From Lysobacterales bacterium (lineage in GTDB: Bacteria > Pseudomonadota > Gammaproteobacteria > Xanthomonadales > SZUA-36), in assembly GCA_013002505.1 (NCBI GenBank), contig JABDJL010000023.1, positions 1 through 64,000 on the forward strand: DNA of 64,000 bases, in the 5' to 3' direction. The translations under genes and the position numbers were made by a program. The notes under the pieces were generated by a model, which had not been told where the DNA came from, did no database searches, and saw only the letters and a list, made by a program, of their open reading frames with translations. Of this stretch, positions 34,056-46,543 are shown piece by piece; the first letter of the stretch is position 1, and each line of letters begins with the position of its first letter.

Positions 34056-34495
34056 GCTTTTCGATCAGTGACAGCGATATTGACCGCACAGCTTTGAGAA
34101 AGCATTTGCTCAATCGTTCCTGCGGCGCATTCGTGTCGTTCGAGGGATGGATTCGCGATCACAACGATGGCCGTGAAGTACTGAGACTGGAATACGAGGT
34201 TTACCGGCCCCTGGCGGTGTCTGAAGGGGAGCGTATCCTGGCCGAGGCCCTGCAGCGCTTCGAGATCGCCGACGCGGCCTGCATCCACCGGGAAGGCTTG
34301 CTCGAATTGGGAGACACGGCGGTCATTGCCGCTGCCGTCGCCGCGCACCGGGATGAAGCCTTCAAAGCTTGCCGATACATCATCGATGAGGTCAAGCACC
34401 GCCTGCCGATCTGGAAACGCGAACACTACGGCAATGGCGAAGCGCACTGGGTCAATTGCCAGAAAACCGTTGAAGACGCCAAGGCTCAATCATGA
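34052..34495 (+). CDS. moaE: molybdopterin synthase catalytic subunit MoaE
   Basis: 147 residues. With MoaD it converts precursor Z into molybdopterin. The family signatures FVSFEGWIRDHNDGREVLRLEYE and AACIHREGLLELGDTAVIAA are clear, and the active-site lysines lie in the C-terminal IIDEVKHRLPIWKREHYGNG. Overlaps moaD by ATGA and is overlapped in turn by the SufU-like gene. Confidence 0.95.
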   Translation: MSFSISDSDIDRTALRKHLLNRSCGAFVSFEGWIRDHNDGREVLRLEYEVYRPLAVSEGERILAEALQRFEIADAACIHREGLLELGDTAVIAAAVAAHRDEAFKACRYIIDEVKHRLPIWKREHYGNGEAHWVNCQKTVEDAKAQS

Positions 34496-34947
34496 GCGCT
34501 GCCGGGGCCGAACGCCGCTGGCAGGATTTAATCGTCGACCACAGCCAGTTCCCGCGACACCACGGCAGCCTCGAAAAGCCGACCCACCATGCCGAGGGCG
34601 AAAATCCACTGTGTGGTGACCGCGTGCGCCTGTACCTGGACGTTGGAGCATCAGGGACCATCGACAAAGCGCGTTTCGAGGCGACCGGTTGCGCGATTTC
34701 GCTGGCATCCGCCTCGCTGTTGGCCACGGCCATACAGGGCCTGAAGCGGGACCAGGCCTTGCAACTTTTTGACCAGGCGCGCGCCATGCTGACCACCGGA
34801 GAAGCGGTATCCGGAATCGATGATGCCGAACTTGAAGCCTTGCGGCTCATCAGTCGTTTTCCGATGCGAGTCAAGTGTGCCAGCCTGTGCTGGCACACCC
34901 TGCGCCAGGCGCTGCGCGGTGCAGAGGGCACGGTCAGCACCGAGTAA
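34492..34947 (+). CDS. SufU-like iron-sulfur/zinc sulfurtransferase scaffold
   Basis: 151 residues, SufU/NifU-N fold. The ligands are all visible: Cys41-Gly-Asp43 in NPLCGDRV, Cys67 in ATGCAISLASASLL and Cys129 in RVKCASLCWHTL, with a fourth cysteine at 133. SufU proteins bind zinc and take persulfide sulfur from SufS, or serve as scaffolds. Here the gene is the last of the moa operon (ATG overlaps the moaE stop), far from any suf genes seen in this window. A job as sulfur carrier for molybdopterin synthesis is an attractive inference, not established. Confidence 0.8.
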   Translation: MSAAGAERRWQDLIVDHSQFPRHHGSLEKPTHHAEGENPLCGDRVRLYLDVGASGTIDKARFEATGCAISLASASLLATAIQGLKRDQALQLFDQARAMLTTGEAVSGIDDAELEALRLISRFPMRVKCASLCWHTLRQALRGAEGTVSTE

Positions 34948-34959
34948 ACCCCCGGCCTT

Positions 34960-35685
34960 TCAGGTATCGGCGCACTCCGGGCAATGCGGGTTTCGTGTCA
35001 AGGCGAGCCGCTGCCATTGGTTGCTGCGGCCGTCGAACACGTGTAGCCCTGTTCCAGAATCCAGGCCCGCCAGGTGCATCAGTGCCAGGTGAGCCATGCT
35101 CACGCCGACGATTCCGGCTACCGACGCAAAAATGCCCGCACCCGGGCAGTCCTCGAGCATCTGCGCCGCTTCCCGGTAAACACAGCTGTAACAGGCGCCG
35201 CCTGGTTTGAACAGGGCCAGCTGGCCTTCCATGCGAATTGCTGCACCCATGACCCACGGAACGCGCGCCGACAGGCAGGCACGGTTTACCGCCTGGCGCG
35301 TGCCATAGTTGTCGCTGGCGTCCAACAACAGGTCGAGCGATAACAGTTGCGCCTCCAGGTATTCCTGGTCGACTCTCACATCATGAATTTCAAGGGCGAC
35401 CTGTGGATTGTCAGCTGCAAGACGCGACTTTGCGACCTCCGTTTTGCGCAATCCCACATCTTCGGGACGGTAGAGGAACTGGCGCGCGAGATTACTCTCG
35501 GACACCGTGTCGAAATCGAACAGGGTGAGCGAGCCAACGCCCGAGGACACCAGGTACTGGGCGACGGCGCAACCCAGCCCGCCCAGGCCAACCAGGCCGA
35601 CGCGCGCATCCAGGATTCCCTGCTGGCCTGCTGTTCCTATGGGCTCCAGGCCCAGGTGTGCAGAATATCGGCTACTTGCGCTCAC
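34960..35685 (-). CDS. moeB: molybdopterin-synthase adenylyltransferase MoeB-like
   Basis: 241 residues starting from GTG 35685, supported by GGAG 8 bases upstream; a longer open frame exists but overlaps moaC deeply. It overlaps the end of moaC by 14 bases. The Rossmann fold GLVGLGGLGCAVAQYL binds ATP, FDFDTVSESNLARQFLY and DASDNYGTRQAVNRAC are the E1-like adenylation motifs, GAAIRMEGQLALF is MoeB/ThiF specific, and a C-terminal zinc pair is in PHCPECADT with CYSCV. It adenylates the C-terminal glycine of MoaD. It lacks the rhodanese domain of eukaryotic MOCS3. Confidence 0.9.
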   Translation of the reverse strand: MSASSRYSAHLGLEPIGTAGQQGILDARVGLVGLGGLGCAVAQYLVSSGVGSLTLFDFDTVSESNLARQFLYRPEDVGLRKTEVAKSRLAADNPQVALEIHDVRVDQEYLEAQLLSLDLLLDASDNYGTRQAVNRACLSARVPWVMGAAIRMEGQLALFKPGGACYSCVYREAAQMLEDCPGAGIFASVAGIVGVSMAHLALMHLAGLDSGTGLHVFDGRSNQWQRLALTRNPHCPECADT

Positions 35686-36182
35686 TGTAGCGCTCCAGCA
35701 ACTGCCGGGCTTCAGCGGGCAGGCCATCGGGGTGCTGCCAGGTGCCATTTTTGCCACCGCTTTTGAACAGCAAGCGCGTGCCGGAAATCCTCAGGGCGGG
35801 GTTGACCGGCTTGGCGAGGTCCCAGACGGTCAGCAATGCGACAGACAGCCCGCACAGGGCCTCCATCTCGACGCCGGTACGCTCGGCGATCTCGGCATAG
35901 CAGAAAATCTCGACAGCGCTTGTTGCGGGCCTGGCTACCGGGTGCACGGCCACGCGATTCAGCGATATGGGGTGGCACAACGGTATCAGTGCCGGGGTTT
36001 GCTTGGCGGCCATGATGCCGGCAAATTCGGCCAGGGAAAGGGCGTCACCCTTTTCCAGGCGATTTTCGACAACCTGTAGAAACGCCTCCTCGCCGAGGTA
36101 AATGCTGCCGCAGGCCAGCGCGCGGCGGTGTGTCACCGCTTTACCGGAAACGTCCGCCATCGAACTGCCATCGGCCCTGTGC

Positions 36183-36190
<8 letters not shown>
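35672..36190 (-). CDS. moaC: cyclic pyranopterin monophosphate synthase MoaC
   Basis: 172 residues. It rearranges cyclo-GTP from MoaA into cyclic pyranopterin monophosphate. The motifs IMAAKQTPALIPLCHPISL and GVEMEALCGLSVALLTVWDL and the closing ISGTRLLFKSGGKNG are characteristic, with the active-site Lys and Asp in place (Lys in AAKQT, Asp in VWDL). Its ATG at 36190 overlaps the end of puuD by 8 bases, so moaC lies downstream of the purine genes in a leftward operon although its partners moaA/D/E are divergent. Confidence 0.95.
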
Positions 36191-39417
<3,227 letters not shown>

Positions 39418-39420
39418 GCT

Positions 39421-41724
39421 TTAGTCCCGCCGGCCGGCAGCAATGGCGTTCAGAATTCGCTCGGGTGTGGCCGGTGCATCCAGCGAGGACAAGTCCCCGC
39501 CCGCCGCAACGACTGCCTGGCCCAGCGCGCTGAACACGGAAATAGCCAGCATCAATGGCGGCTCGCCAACCGCCTTGGACTTGTGAATGGTTTCCTCGCG
39601 GTTACAGCCTTGCTGCCAGATGCGTGCATGAAATTCCTCCGGAACATCTCCGCAAGTAGGGATCTTGTAGGTCGAGGGTGCATGCGTTCGCAGTTGCCCT
39701 TTTTCGTCCCACCACAGTTCTTCCGAGGTCAACCATCCCGCGCCCTGCACAAACCCGCCCTCAATCTGGCCCATGTCCACCGCCGGGTTCAGTGATTGGC
39801 CGGTGTCATGCAGGATATCGACTCGCAAGATACGGTTTTCGCCGGTCAACGTGTCGATTTCCACTTCGCTCACTGCGGCGCCATAGGCAAAGTAAAAAAA
39901 TGGCCTGCCGCGCGCTTGTTCGCGATCGTAGTGAATCTTCGGAGTCTTATAAAATCCCGTTGCAGAAAGGGAAATCCGGGCCATCCATACCCGCTCGATG
40001 ATGGCCGCAAAAGCCTCAGATTGCGGGCCGTAACGGACCATGCCCTGCTCAAAGTGAATATCACTGCGCGACACGTCTTGTTCGTCTACCAGGAAGTCAG
40101 TGATCCGTTCGCGTATCGTCCTGCACGCAGCACGCGCCGCCATCCCGTTCATATCGGACCCCGCCGAGGCGGCCGTGGCGGTTGTGTTGGGGACCTTGGC
40201 GGTGGTCGTGGCGGTAATCTTGACCTGCGCCAGCGGTACGCCAAATTCATCGGCAACGACCTGCGCTACCTTGGTCATCAGGCCCTGGCCCATTTCGGTG
40301 CCGCCATGGTTCAGGTGGATACTGCCGTCCTTGTAGACGTGCACCAGCGCACCGGCCTGGTTGAGAAACGTGGTCGTGAATGAGATGCCGAATTTGACCG
40401 GTGTCAGCGCGATGCCCCTCTTGTGAATTTCATTGCTCTCGTTGAACGCCATGACGTCCGTGCGCCGGGCCGTGTAGCCCGATTCATCGGCCAGCTGGCT
40501 GCACAGCTCATCGAGCACACTGTCCTGCACTTCCATGAAGTAGGGGGTGATGTTGCGCGGCGCTTCGGCGTAAAAATTCGCCCGACGGACCTGCCAGGGG
40601 TCGGTTCCGAGATGTTGTGCAATTTCGTCAATGACGCGCTCGATGCCCATCATTCCCTGCGGTCCGCCGAAACCCCTGAAGGCGGTATTGGACACGGTAT
40701 GGGTCTTGCAGCGATGCGATTCGATATGGGCGGCCGGCAGATAATAGGCATTGTCGGCGTGGAACATCGCTCGATCAGCAATCGGCGCTGAAAGGTCGGA
40801 AGACATGCCGCAGCGCGCGGCGTGGAAAAAGCGGATGCCGTTAATGCGGCCCTGGTCATCAAAACCGGCCTGGTAGCGGATTATGAAGTCGTGGCGCTTG
40901 CCGGTGCTTTGCATGTCGTCATCGCGGTCGAGACGCAACTTGACGGGGCGCCCGGTTTGCTCTGCCAACAAGGCTGCAATGACGGCCCATTGTGCGGCCT
41001 GGGTTTCTTTCCCGCCGAAAGCGCCGCCCATGCGCCTGACTTCGACGGTCACCGCGTTGGCGGGTTTGTCCAGCACCCGGGCAATGGTCTGTTGCACCTC
41101 GCTGGGGTGCTGCGATGACGTGTAGACCTGCAGGTCGCCATCTTCCACCGGTATTACCATCGACACCTGGCCTTCGAGGTAAAAATGATCCTGTCCGCCG
41201 GTCCTGAGTACACCCTCGACCGAGGCTGGCGAGTTGCAAATGGCGTCTTCGGCATCCCCCCGCGACATGACATGGGCTTCGCTGACAAACAGGCCTGCAT
41301 CCAGGGCCGCGTCTATATCGACAATGGCGGGCTCGGGCTCGTATTCAATCCCGGCAAGCCGCACCGCCCTGCGCGCCAGGTCGCGGCTGGAAGCGGCTAC
41401 CGCGAACAGCGGCTGGCCGTAAAACTGGACGTGGTCATTGGCGAACACGCCTTCGTCAGCGGCGTGCACCGGGCTGATATCGTCCTGGCCCCTGATATCG
41501 GCACTGGTGATAACGGCCTTGACGCCCTCAGCCGCGCGCACCCTGTCAAGGTCCAGGCGCTTGATGCGGCCATGCGCGACGGTGCTGGTTCCAAAATAGG
41601 CATGCAACAGGTTCCTGGGCTCGGGGATGTCGTCAACGTACATCGCTGTTCCCTGCACGTGCTTGGCGGCACTGTCGTGCGCCACGGCGCGATGCACAGC
41701 CTTGTCACGGGCACTATCGGACAC
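39421..41724 (-). CDS. xdhB: xanthine dehydrogenase molybdopterin-binding subunit XdhB
   Basis: 767 residues starting from GTG 41724 with GGAG 9 bases upstream; this overlaps the xdhA stop by 11 bases. It carries the molybdenum site where hypoxanthine and xanthine are hydroxylated to urate. Signatures include RRMGGAFGGKETQA (Moco pocket with the Gln/Gly), AFRGFGGPQGMMGIE with the substrate Arg, GTEMGQGLMTKVAQ, and the catalytic Glu in AVGEPPLMLA. Two-subunit architecture (XdhA + XdhB) as in Pseudomonas and Rhodobacter. Confidence 0.95.
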   Translation of the reverse strand: MSDSARDKAVHRAVAHDSAAKHVQGTAMYVDDIPEPRNLLHAYFGTSTVAHGRIKRLDLDRVRAAEGVKAVITSADIRGQDDISPVHAADEGVFANDHVQFYGQPLFAVAASSRDLARRAVRLAGIEYEPEPAIVDIDAALDAGLFVSEAHVMSRGDAEDAICNSPASVEGVLRTGGQDHFYLEGQVSMVIPVEDGDLQVYTSSQHPSEVQQTIARVLDKPANAVTVEVRRMGGAFGGKETQAAQWAVIAALLAEQTGRPVKLRLDRDDDMQSTGKRHDFIIRYQAGFDDQGRINGIRFFHAARCGMSSDLSAPIADRAMFHADNAYYLPAAHIESHRCKTHTVSNTAFRGFGGPQGMMGIERVIDEIAQHLGTDPWQVRRANFYAEAPRNITPYFMEVQDSVLDELCSQLADESGYTARRTDVMAFNESNEIHKRGIALTPVKFGISFTTTFLNQAGALVHVYKDGSIHLNHGGTEMGQGLMTKVAQVVADEFGVPLAQVKITATTTAKVPNTTATAASAGSDMNGMAARAACRTIRERITDFLVDEQDVSRSDIHFEQGMVRYGPQSEAFAAIIERVWMARISLSATGFYKTPKIHYDREQARGRPFFYFAYGAAVSEVEIDTLTGENRILRVDILHDTGQSLNPAVDMGQIEGGFVQGAGWLTSEELWWDEKGQLRTHAPSTYKIPTCGDVPEEFHARIWQQGCNREETIHKSKAVGEPPLMLAISVFSALGQAVVAAGGDLSSLDAPATPERILNAIAAGRRD

Positions 41725-43171
41725 TCGAAGTCTCCTGCATTCTGCGCTCCGGTACATCGTGTTCAATAAAGAAACGCAACAGCAGGTTACGCGCCACACG
41801 CATCCGGTAGGCCGCACTGGCACGCATATCACTGATCGGTGTGAAATCTTCTTTCAGCGCCTGCATCGCGCTCTCGAAGGTATCCCGCCTCCATGGCTTT
41901 CCTGTCAACGCCTTTTCGCACTGCCCGGCCCTGGAGGGCGTCCCGGCCATACCGCCGAAACAAATCCGGGCTTCTTCAATCGCATCCCTGTCAAGGCGCA
42001 TGAATATTCCAGCGCACAGCGCCGATATGTCCTGCTCCGGCCGCTTGGATATCTTGTAGCAGGCAAATTGCCCGTCGTCGTGAATCGGCAGCAGCACAGC
42101 CGAGACCACCTCATCGGGTTTCAGATCCTGTCTGCCGTAGTCAATAAAGAAATCTTCCAACACGATTTCACGCCGCGATTCTAGTGAGTGCAGTTCCAGG
42201 CGCGCGCCAAGCGCAATCAGGGCAGGGGGCATGTCGCCGATCGGTGAACCGTTGGCGATGTTTCCGCCAATGGTGCCGGCATTGCGAACCTGCGCGCCAC
42301 CGAATCGCTCGAGCATGTCGCGCATCGAAGGGTAATGGCGAATCAATTCAGGTAGTGCATCGCGAAGGCGAACCGCGGCGCCGATTTTGATAAGTTCGTT
42401 CTCCTTGCTGATCTCCAGCAATTCGGCCACCGCGCCGGTATGGATCACCGTGTCGAATGTCTGCAGGTCCTTGTTGACCCACAAGCCAACATCGGTCGCC
42501 CCGGCGACCAGCGTTGCAAGCGGATGGTTTTTTCTCAGCTCCAGCAGTTGCGCCAGGGTTCTGGGGGCAAATACGCGGCCGTTGGTACCTTCAACGGACA
42601 AGGGCGGGTCTGATTCGAGGAATTCCAGTTCAGTTGTTACGCGCTGGTCCAGTTCCTTTACCAGCGTGCTGTCGCGCGATACCAGGGATTGCTCTGCGGC
42701 CCGCACAATCGGTGCGTAGCCGGTGCAACGGCACAAGTTACCGGCGAGATTAAGATTCAGGTTTTCACGCGAGTAGGGTTGTTGATCATGGTCTTGGTAC
42801 ATGGCCGCGAGCGACATGACAAACCCCGGGGTGCAAAATCCACACTGGGAACCATGCTGTTCCACCATTGCCGCCTGCACCGGGTGCAGCGCCCCGTCCC
42901 CGAGCGCGAGACCGTCGACACTGATCAGCGATTTTCCGTCAATTGCAGCGAGAAACAAAATGCACGAATTCATGGCCAGGTACTCGGTGCCCGTGGATCC
43001 GGCTTCGGCCACGATCAGTGTACAAGCGCCGCAATCGCCCTCGGCACAACCCTCCTTGCTCCCGGTCAGCCGGCATTCATTTCGCAGATAGTCGAGTACC
43101 GTCAGCGTGGGCGGACAGTGTTGAACTTCGTGCAGTTCGCCATTGAGATGGAAGCGGACCTTGCTGCGCAT
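41714..43171 (-). CDS. xdhA: xanthine dehydrogenase FeS/FAD subunit XdhA
   Basis: 485 residues. The N-terminal plant-type ferredoxin (CAEGDCGACTLIVAE) and the four-helix second [2Fe-2S] domain (CGFCTPGFVMSL and CRCTGYAPIVRAAEQ) are followed by a FAD-binding domain of the CO-dehydrogenase type (LVAGATDVGLWVNKDLQ, GGNIANGSPIGDMPPALIAL) and its C-terminal part. It passes electrons from Moco to NAD+. Preceded by hiuH 10 bases upstream in the same transcription unit. Confidence 0.95.
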   Translation of the reverse strand: MRSKVRFHLNGELHEVQHCPPTLTVLDYLRNECRLTGSKEGCAEGDCGACTLIVAEAGSTGTEYLAMNSCILFLAAIDGKSLISVDGLALGDGALHPVQAAMVEQHGSQCGFCTPGFVMSLAAMYQDHDQQPYSRENLNLNLAGNLCRCTGYAPIVRAAEQSLVSRDSTLVKELDQRVTTELEFLESDPPLSVEGTNGRVFAPRTLAQLLELRKNHPLATLVAGATDVGLWVNKDLQTFDTVIHTGAVAELLEISKENELIKIGAAVRLRDALPELIRHYPSMRDMLERFGGAQVRNAGTIGGNIANGSPIGDMPPALIALGARLELHSLESRREIVLEDFFIDYGRQDLKPDEVVSAVLLPIHDDGQFACYKISKRPEQDISALCAGIFMRLDRDAIEEARICFGGMAGTPSRAGQCEKALTGKPWRRDTFESAMQALKEDFTPISDMRASAAYRMRVARNLLLRFFIEHDVPERRMQETSSVR

Positions 43172-43181
43172 GCCTCCTACC

Positions 43182-43517
43182 TCAGCTTCCGCGGTACGTG
43201 CTGTAGCCGTAAGGAGAGATCAAAAGGGGTACATGGTAGTGTTCTGTGGAATCGTGGACACCGAACCTGACCACTACCCGGTCCAGGAAGCGGATTTCGT
43301 CAAGCCCGTAGTAATCACCGGCCCCGAATTCAAGCTCGTATACGCCTGCTGAGAACGCCTCGCCAGCGACAAGCGGCGCGTCGCATCGGCCGTCAGCATT
43401 GGTCTGTGTCGATGCCAGTTTCTCGCGGGACTGTCCGATCTTGTACAGCACGATAGAGACACCGGCAGCTGGGCGGCCAGACGCCGTGTCGAGAACGTGG
43501 GTGGTGAGCGCGGTCAT
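43182..43517 (-). CDS. hiuH: 5-hydroxyisourate hydrolase
   Basis: 111 residues of transthyretin fold. It hydrolyses 5-hydroxyisourate to OHCU, the step between PuuD and Ura[17 protein letters not shown] with the catalytic His, and the C-terminal [18 protein letters not shown] with the diagnostic YRGS tetrapeptide are present, with the active-site Arg in the sequence. First gene of the leftward hiuH-xdhABC-ade-puuD-moaC-moeB operon; a 159-base divergent gap separates it from puuE. Confidence 0.95.
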   Translation of the reverse strand: MTALTTHVLDTASGRPAAGVSIVLYKIGQSREKLASTQTNADGRCDAPLVAGEAFSAGVYELEFGAGDYYGLDEIRFLDRVVVRFGVHDSTEHYHVPLLISPYGYSTYRGS

Positions 43518-43676
43518 GCATTACTCCTGCGTCAACGGCGATATTGTCGCCTGGCTCTGCAATGGTCTATCTTAGGGGTGTCTGCCTTCGCTCAGAGTAT
43601 ATCAATTGCGTCGTTATCCGATAATCTGGCTCACCGAAACAAGTCCCATTCCCGACACCCACAGGGAAATCAGAGT

Positions 43677-44591
43677 ATGAGTGGTCAGAATCCACGGAAT
43701 TACACCGGCTACGCCGGTAACCCACCCCGGGTGCAATGGCCCGGAAACGCCCGCCTGGCCTTGTCCGTTGTTCTCAACTACGAGGAGGGTGCTGAGCGCT
43801 GCGTGTTGCATGGTGACGAAGAATCGGAGAGCTTTCTTTCAGAGCTCAGCAACGCGCAACCCCGCCACGGGATGCGACACCTGAGCATCGAGTCGGTCTA
43901 CGAATACGGCAGCCGCGTCGGTGTTTGGCGCCTGCGGTCGCTGTTCCGGCAATACAAGGTTCCGGTGACGGTTTTTGCTGTCGGCATGGCTGCAGAGCGG
44001 AATCCGCAGGCCGTTCGCGCTTTATTCGAAGACGGCCACGAGATTTGCAGCCACGGATACCGCTGGATCGATTACCAGCAGGTCGATGAGGACACTGAAA
44101 GAGATCACATCCAACGTGCCATCAAAAGCATTCAGGCGATCATCGGCGAACGTCCGCTGGGCTGGTATACCGGGCGCACGGGGCCCAATACCACCCGGCT
44201 GGTCGCAGAAGAAGGTGGGTTTCTTTACCACTGCGATGATTACAGCGATGATTTGCCATTTTGGGATACCGGCTTCGATCCGCCGCAACTGGTCATTCCG
44301 TACACGCTCGATGCCAACGACATGAGGTTTTGTGCCACCGGTGGATTCACCACCGGCAGCGATTTTTACCGTTACCTCAAAGACAGTTTCGACGTGTTGT
44401 ATGCAGAAGGCGCGCAACAACCCGGCATGATGTCCGTCGGACTACACTGCCGGATTGCCGGCCGCCCGGGGCGATTTGGTGCGGTCGAGCGGTTTCTGAA
44501 GTACGTACGCAGTCACGACGATGTATGGATGGCTCGGCGCGTGGATATCGCGCGGCATTGGCGCACTCATCACCCGCCGGAATCCGCATGA
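43677..44591 (+). CDS. puuE: allantoinase, polysaccharide-deacetylase-fold type (PuuE)
   Basis: 304 residues from ATG 43677; the upstream open frame enters the promoter region. Opens allantoin to allantoate. It is of the NodB-homology fold rather than the metal amidohydrolase fold: VVLNYEEGAER, SVYEYGSRVGVWRLRSLF, ICSHGYRWIDYQQVDEDTER and WYTGRTGPNTTRLVAEEGG match PuuE of Pseudomonas. Overlaps uraD by ATGA. First gene of the rightward half of the pathway. Confidence 0.93.
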   Translation: MSGQNPRNYTGYAGNPPRVQWPGNARLALSVVLNYEEGAERCVLHGDEESESFLSELSNAQPRHGMRHLSIESVYEYGSRVGVWRLRSLFRQYKVPVTVFAVGMAAERNPQAVRALFEDGHEICSHGYRWIDYQQVDEDTERDHIQRAIKSIQAIIGERPLGWYTGRTGPNTTRLVAEEGGFLYHCDDYSDDLPFWDTGFDPPQLVIPYTLDANDMRFCATGGFTTGSDFYRYLKDSFDVLYAEGAQQPGMMSVGLHCRIAGRPGRFGAVERFLKYVRSHDDVWMARRVDIARHWRTHHPPESA

Positions 44592-45082
44592 AATATGATC
44601 GTGAGCAATTCATGGCGCACTTTGGGCAGGTATTTGAGTCCTCTCCGTGGTTTGCAGAATCAGTTTACGAGCGTCATGGCGGGAAAATTGTCTCTGCTTT
44701 TGAACTCGCTGCTCAATTTGAAGCTGCATTACGCCGGGCAGGGCCTGAAGAACAGCTGAACCTGTTGCGAGCTCACCCCGAGCTTGCCTGTGCCGTGCGC
44801 GAAGACCTGACGGGTGAGTCCCGGCGTGAGCAGGCCGCAGCAGGACTGGATGCCTGCAGCAAGGCGGAATTCAAACAGTTTGAGGAATTGAACCGAATGT
44901 ACCGCGATCGTTTTGGATTCCCCTTTATTATCGCCGTGGCTGGCCTGGACCGGCATCAGATTCTGAGTGCTTTTCAAAGCCGCATCAACAACGAGCACGA
45001 ACAGGAGTTCCAAACGGCCCTTGATGAAGTGTGCAAAATCGCAAGCGTGAGGATCACCAATGCCCTCCATGAACGAGCGTAA
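44588..45082 (+). CDS. uraD: OHCU decarboxylase
   Basis: 164 residues, helical UraD. Decarboxylates 2-oxo-4-hydroxy-4-carboxy-5-ureidoimidazoline to S-allantoin. LLRAHPELACAVREDLTGESRREQAAAGLD contains the catalytic His in the HPELA motif, and RFGFPFIIAVAGLDRHQIL closes the site. Start by ATGA coupling with puuE; 23-base overlap with alc. Confidence 0.95.
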   Translation: MKYDREQFMAHFGQVFESSPWFAESVYERHGGKIVSAFELAAQFEAALRRAGPEEQLNLLRAHPELACAVREDLTGESRREQAAAGLDACSKAEFKQFEELNRMYRDRFGFPFIIAVAGLDRHQILSAFQSRINNEHEQEFQTALDEVCKIASVRITNALHERA

Positions 45083-46052
45083 GCCCTGCATCAACCTCGC
45101 CGAGCCGTCGAGAGGCGGCGCGGTGATATGGGTCAGCGACGAGTTTTTCGCCCCTGCCAAGCGTATGCTCAAACCCGATGAACCACACTTTGATCCGGAA
45201 CTGTTCGACCATAACGGTAAATGGATGGACGGTTGGGAAAGCCGGCGCAAGCGCGCACAAGGACACGACAGTTGCGTGCTGCGTATTTGCCCCGGGGTGA
45301 TTTACGGGGTGGACATAGATACGCGCCATTTTACCGGCAACTACGCTCCTGCAGCATCCATTGAAGCGTGCCGGGTAGTGCTTGATCCGGACCAGGCAGC
45401 CGGCTGGACAGAGATACTTGCCAGGACTGAATTACAGGGAAACGCCCATCACTACCTGCGCATCGCCAGCCGGGAAGCCTGGACCCATCTGCGCTTGAAT
45501 ATCTTTCCGGATGGCGGCATTGCGCGATTGCGGGTTTACGGCAAGCCTGAGTATGAAACCGAAGACCAGCAGCACCCGGGCCCCTTGGTCAACCTGGCCT
45601 GTGCCGGGGAGGGCGCCGCAGCACTGAGTTGCAATGACATGCATTTCGGTGACATGAGCAACGTGCTTCAGCCGCACCCGCCATCGGGTATGGCTGATGG
45701 CTGGGAAACGCGGCGACGGCGAACGCCGGGCAATGACTGGATGATCATCCGCCTGGCGCAGCCGGGCCGGATATGCCGGGCCGAGGTGGATACGGCGTTC
45801 TTCAAGGGCAACAGCCCGGCGCGCTGCAGCCTGCGCGGGGCCTTTCTGGACCATGATCCAGCTGACGATGGAAGCACTTTGCAATGGCCGGAGATCATGC
45901 CGCCCGTAGCCCTGGGCCCGGACCAGTTCCACAGTTTCGAACGCGAAATTGCCAACATTGGGCCGGTCAGCCACGTGCGGTTCGATATTTACCCGGACGG
46001 CGGTGTCGCAAGGTTTCGGCTGTTTGGCATACCCGGGGCAGAACCCTCTTGA
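45060..46052 (+). CDS. alc: allantoicase
   Basis: 330 residues made of two homologous jelly-roll halves (first about 20-165, second about 180-325), each with a W.GWE/TRR.R..G.DW pattern (KWMDGWESRRKRAQGHDS and DGWETRRRRTPGNDWMII) and a HFTGN/FFKGN..A motif. Hydrolyses allantoate to ureidoglycolate and urea. The ATG at 45060 lies inside uraD; a second ATG at 45069 is as likely. The alc stop is overlapped by the TTG start of allA. Confidence 0.95.
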   Translation: MPSMNERKPCINLAEPSRGGAVIWVSDEFFAPAKRMLKPDEPHFDPELFDHNGKWMDGWESRRKRAQGHDSCVLRICPGVIYGVDIDTRHFTGNYAPAASIEACRVVLDPDQAAGWTEILARTELQGNAHHYLRIASREAWTHLRLNIFPDGGIARLRVYGKPEYETEDQQHPGPLVNLACAGEGAAALSCNDMHFGDMSNVLQPHPPSGMADGWETRRRRTPGNDWMIIRLAQPGRICRAEVDTAFFKGNSPARCSLRGAFLDHDPADDGSTLQWPEIMPPVALGPDQFHSFEREIANIGPVSHVRFDIYPDGGVARFRLFGIPGAEPS

Positions 46053-46543
46053 GAGTCAGGCCGGAACCGTTAACGCCAATGGGGTTTGCCCCATTCGGGG
46101 AGGTTATTGAACTCGATGGCGGCCAGCCTTTGCTTATCAATGATGGCCGCACACAAAAGTATGCCCGCCTGGCGGAGCTCGAATCTCGTAGCGGATCGAG
46201 CTTTTCCTTGCACCTGTACCGCTCAAAAGCGGCGCCGAGACCGGTCACCATCGCCCGGCTTGAACGCCACCTGCTGGGCCACCAGGCGTTTATCCCATTG
46301 CATTCCCACCCATTCCCGGTAGTGGTGGCGCCGGCGGGGCCGCAGCCATCAACCGATCAGGTACAGGTGTTCATCAGTAATGGCCGGCAAGGCATCAACC
46401 TGTCACCCGGCACCTGGCACCATTACCAGATCAGTCTCGAAGAGGGCTGTGAATACCTCGTGGCGGAACGTACGGGAGCAGAAACTGACTGCGAGGAATA
46501 CGCGTTGCCGCAAGCGCTTATTTTACAGTTTGACAGCTCCTGA
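46049..46543 (+). CDS. allA: ureidoglycolate lyase
   Basis: 164 residues from TTG 46049, which overlaps the alc stop (TTGA). Releases urea and glyoxylate from ureidoglycolate. MGFAPFGEVIELDGGQPLLINDGRTQKYARLAELE and the cupin-like LLGHQAFIPLHSHPFPVVVA and SPGTWHHYQISL are family signatures, with metal-binding histidines. It completes adenine to glyoxylate in this window. Its 3' end overlaps by 26 bases the end of the convergent TusA-like gene. Confidence 0.9.
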   Translation: MRVRPEPLTPMGFAPFGEVIELDGGQPLLINDGRTQKYARLAELESRSGSSFSLHLYRSKAAPRPVTIARLERHLLGHQAFIPLHSHPFPVVVAPAGPQPSTDQVQVFISNGRQGINLSPGTWHHYQISLEEGCEYLVAERTGAETDCEEYALPQALILQFDSS

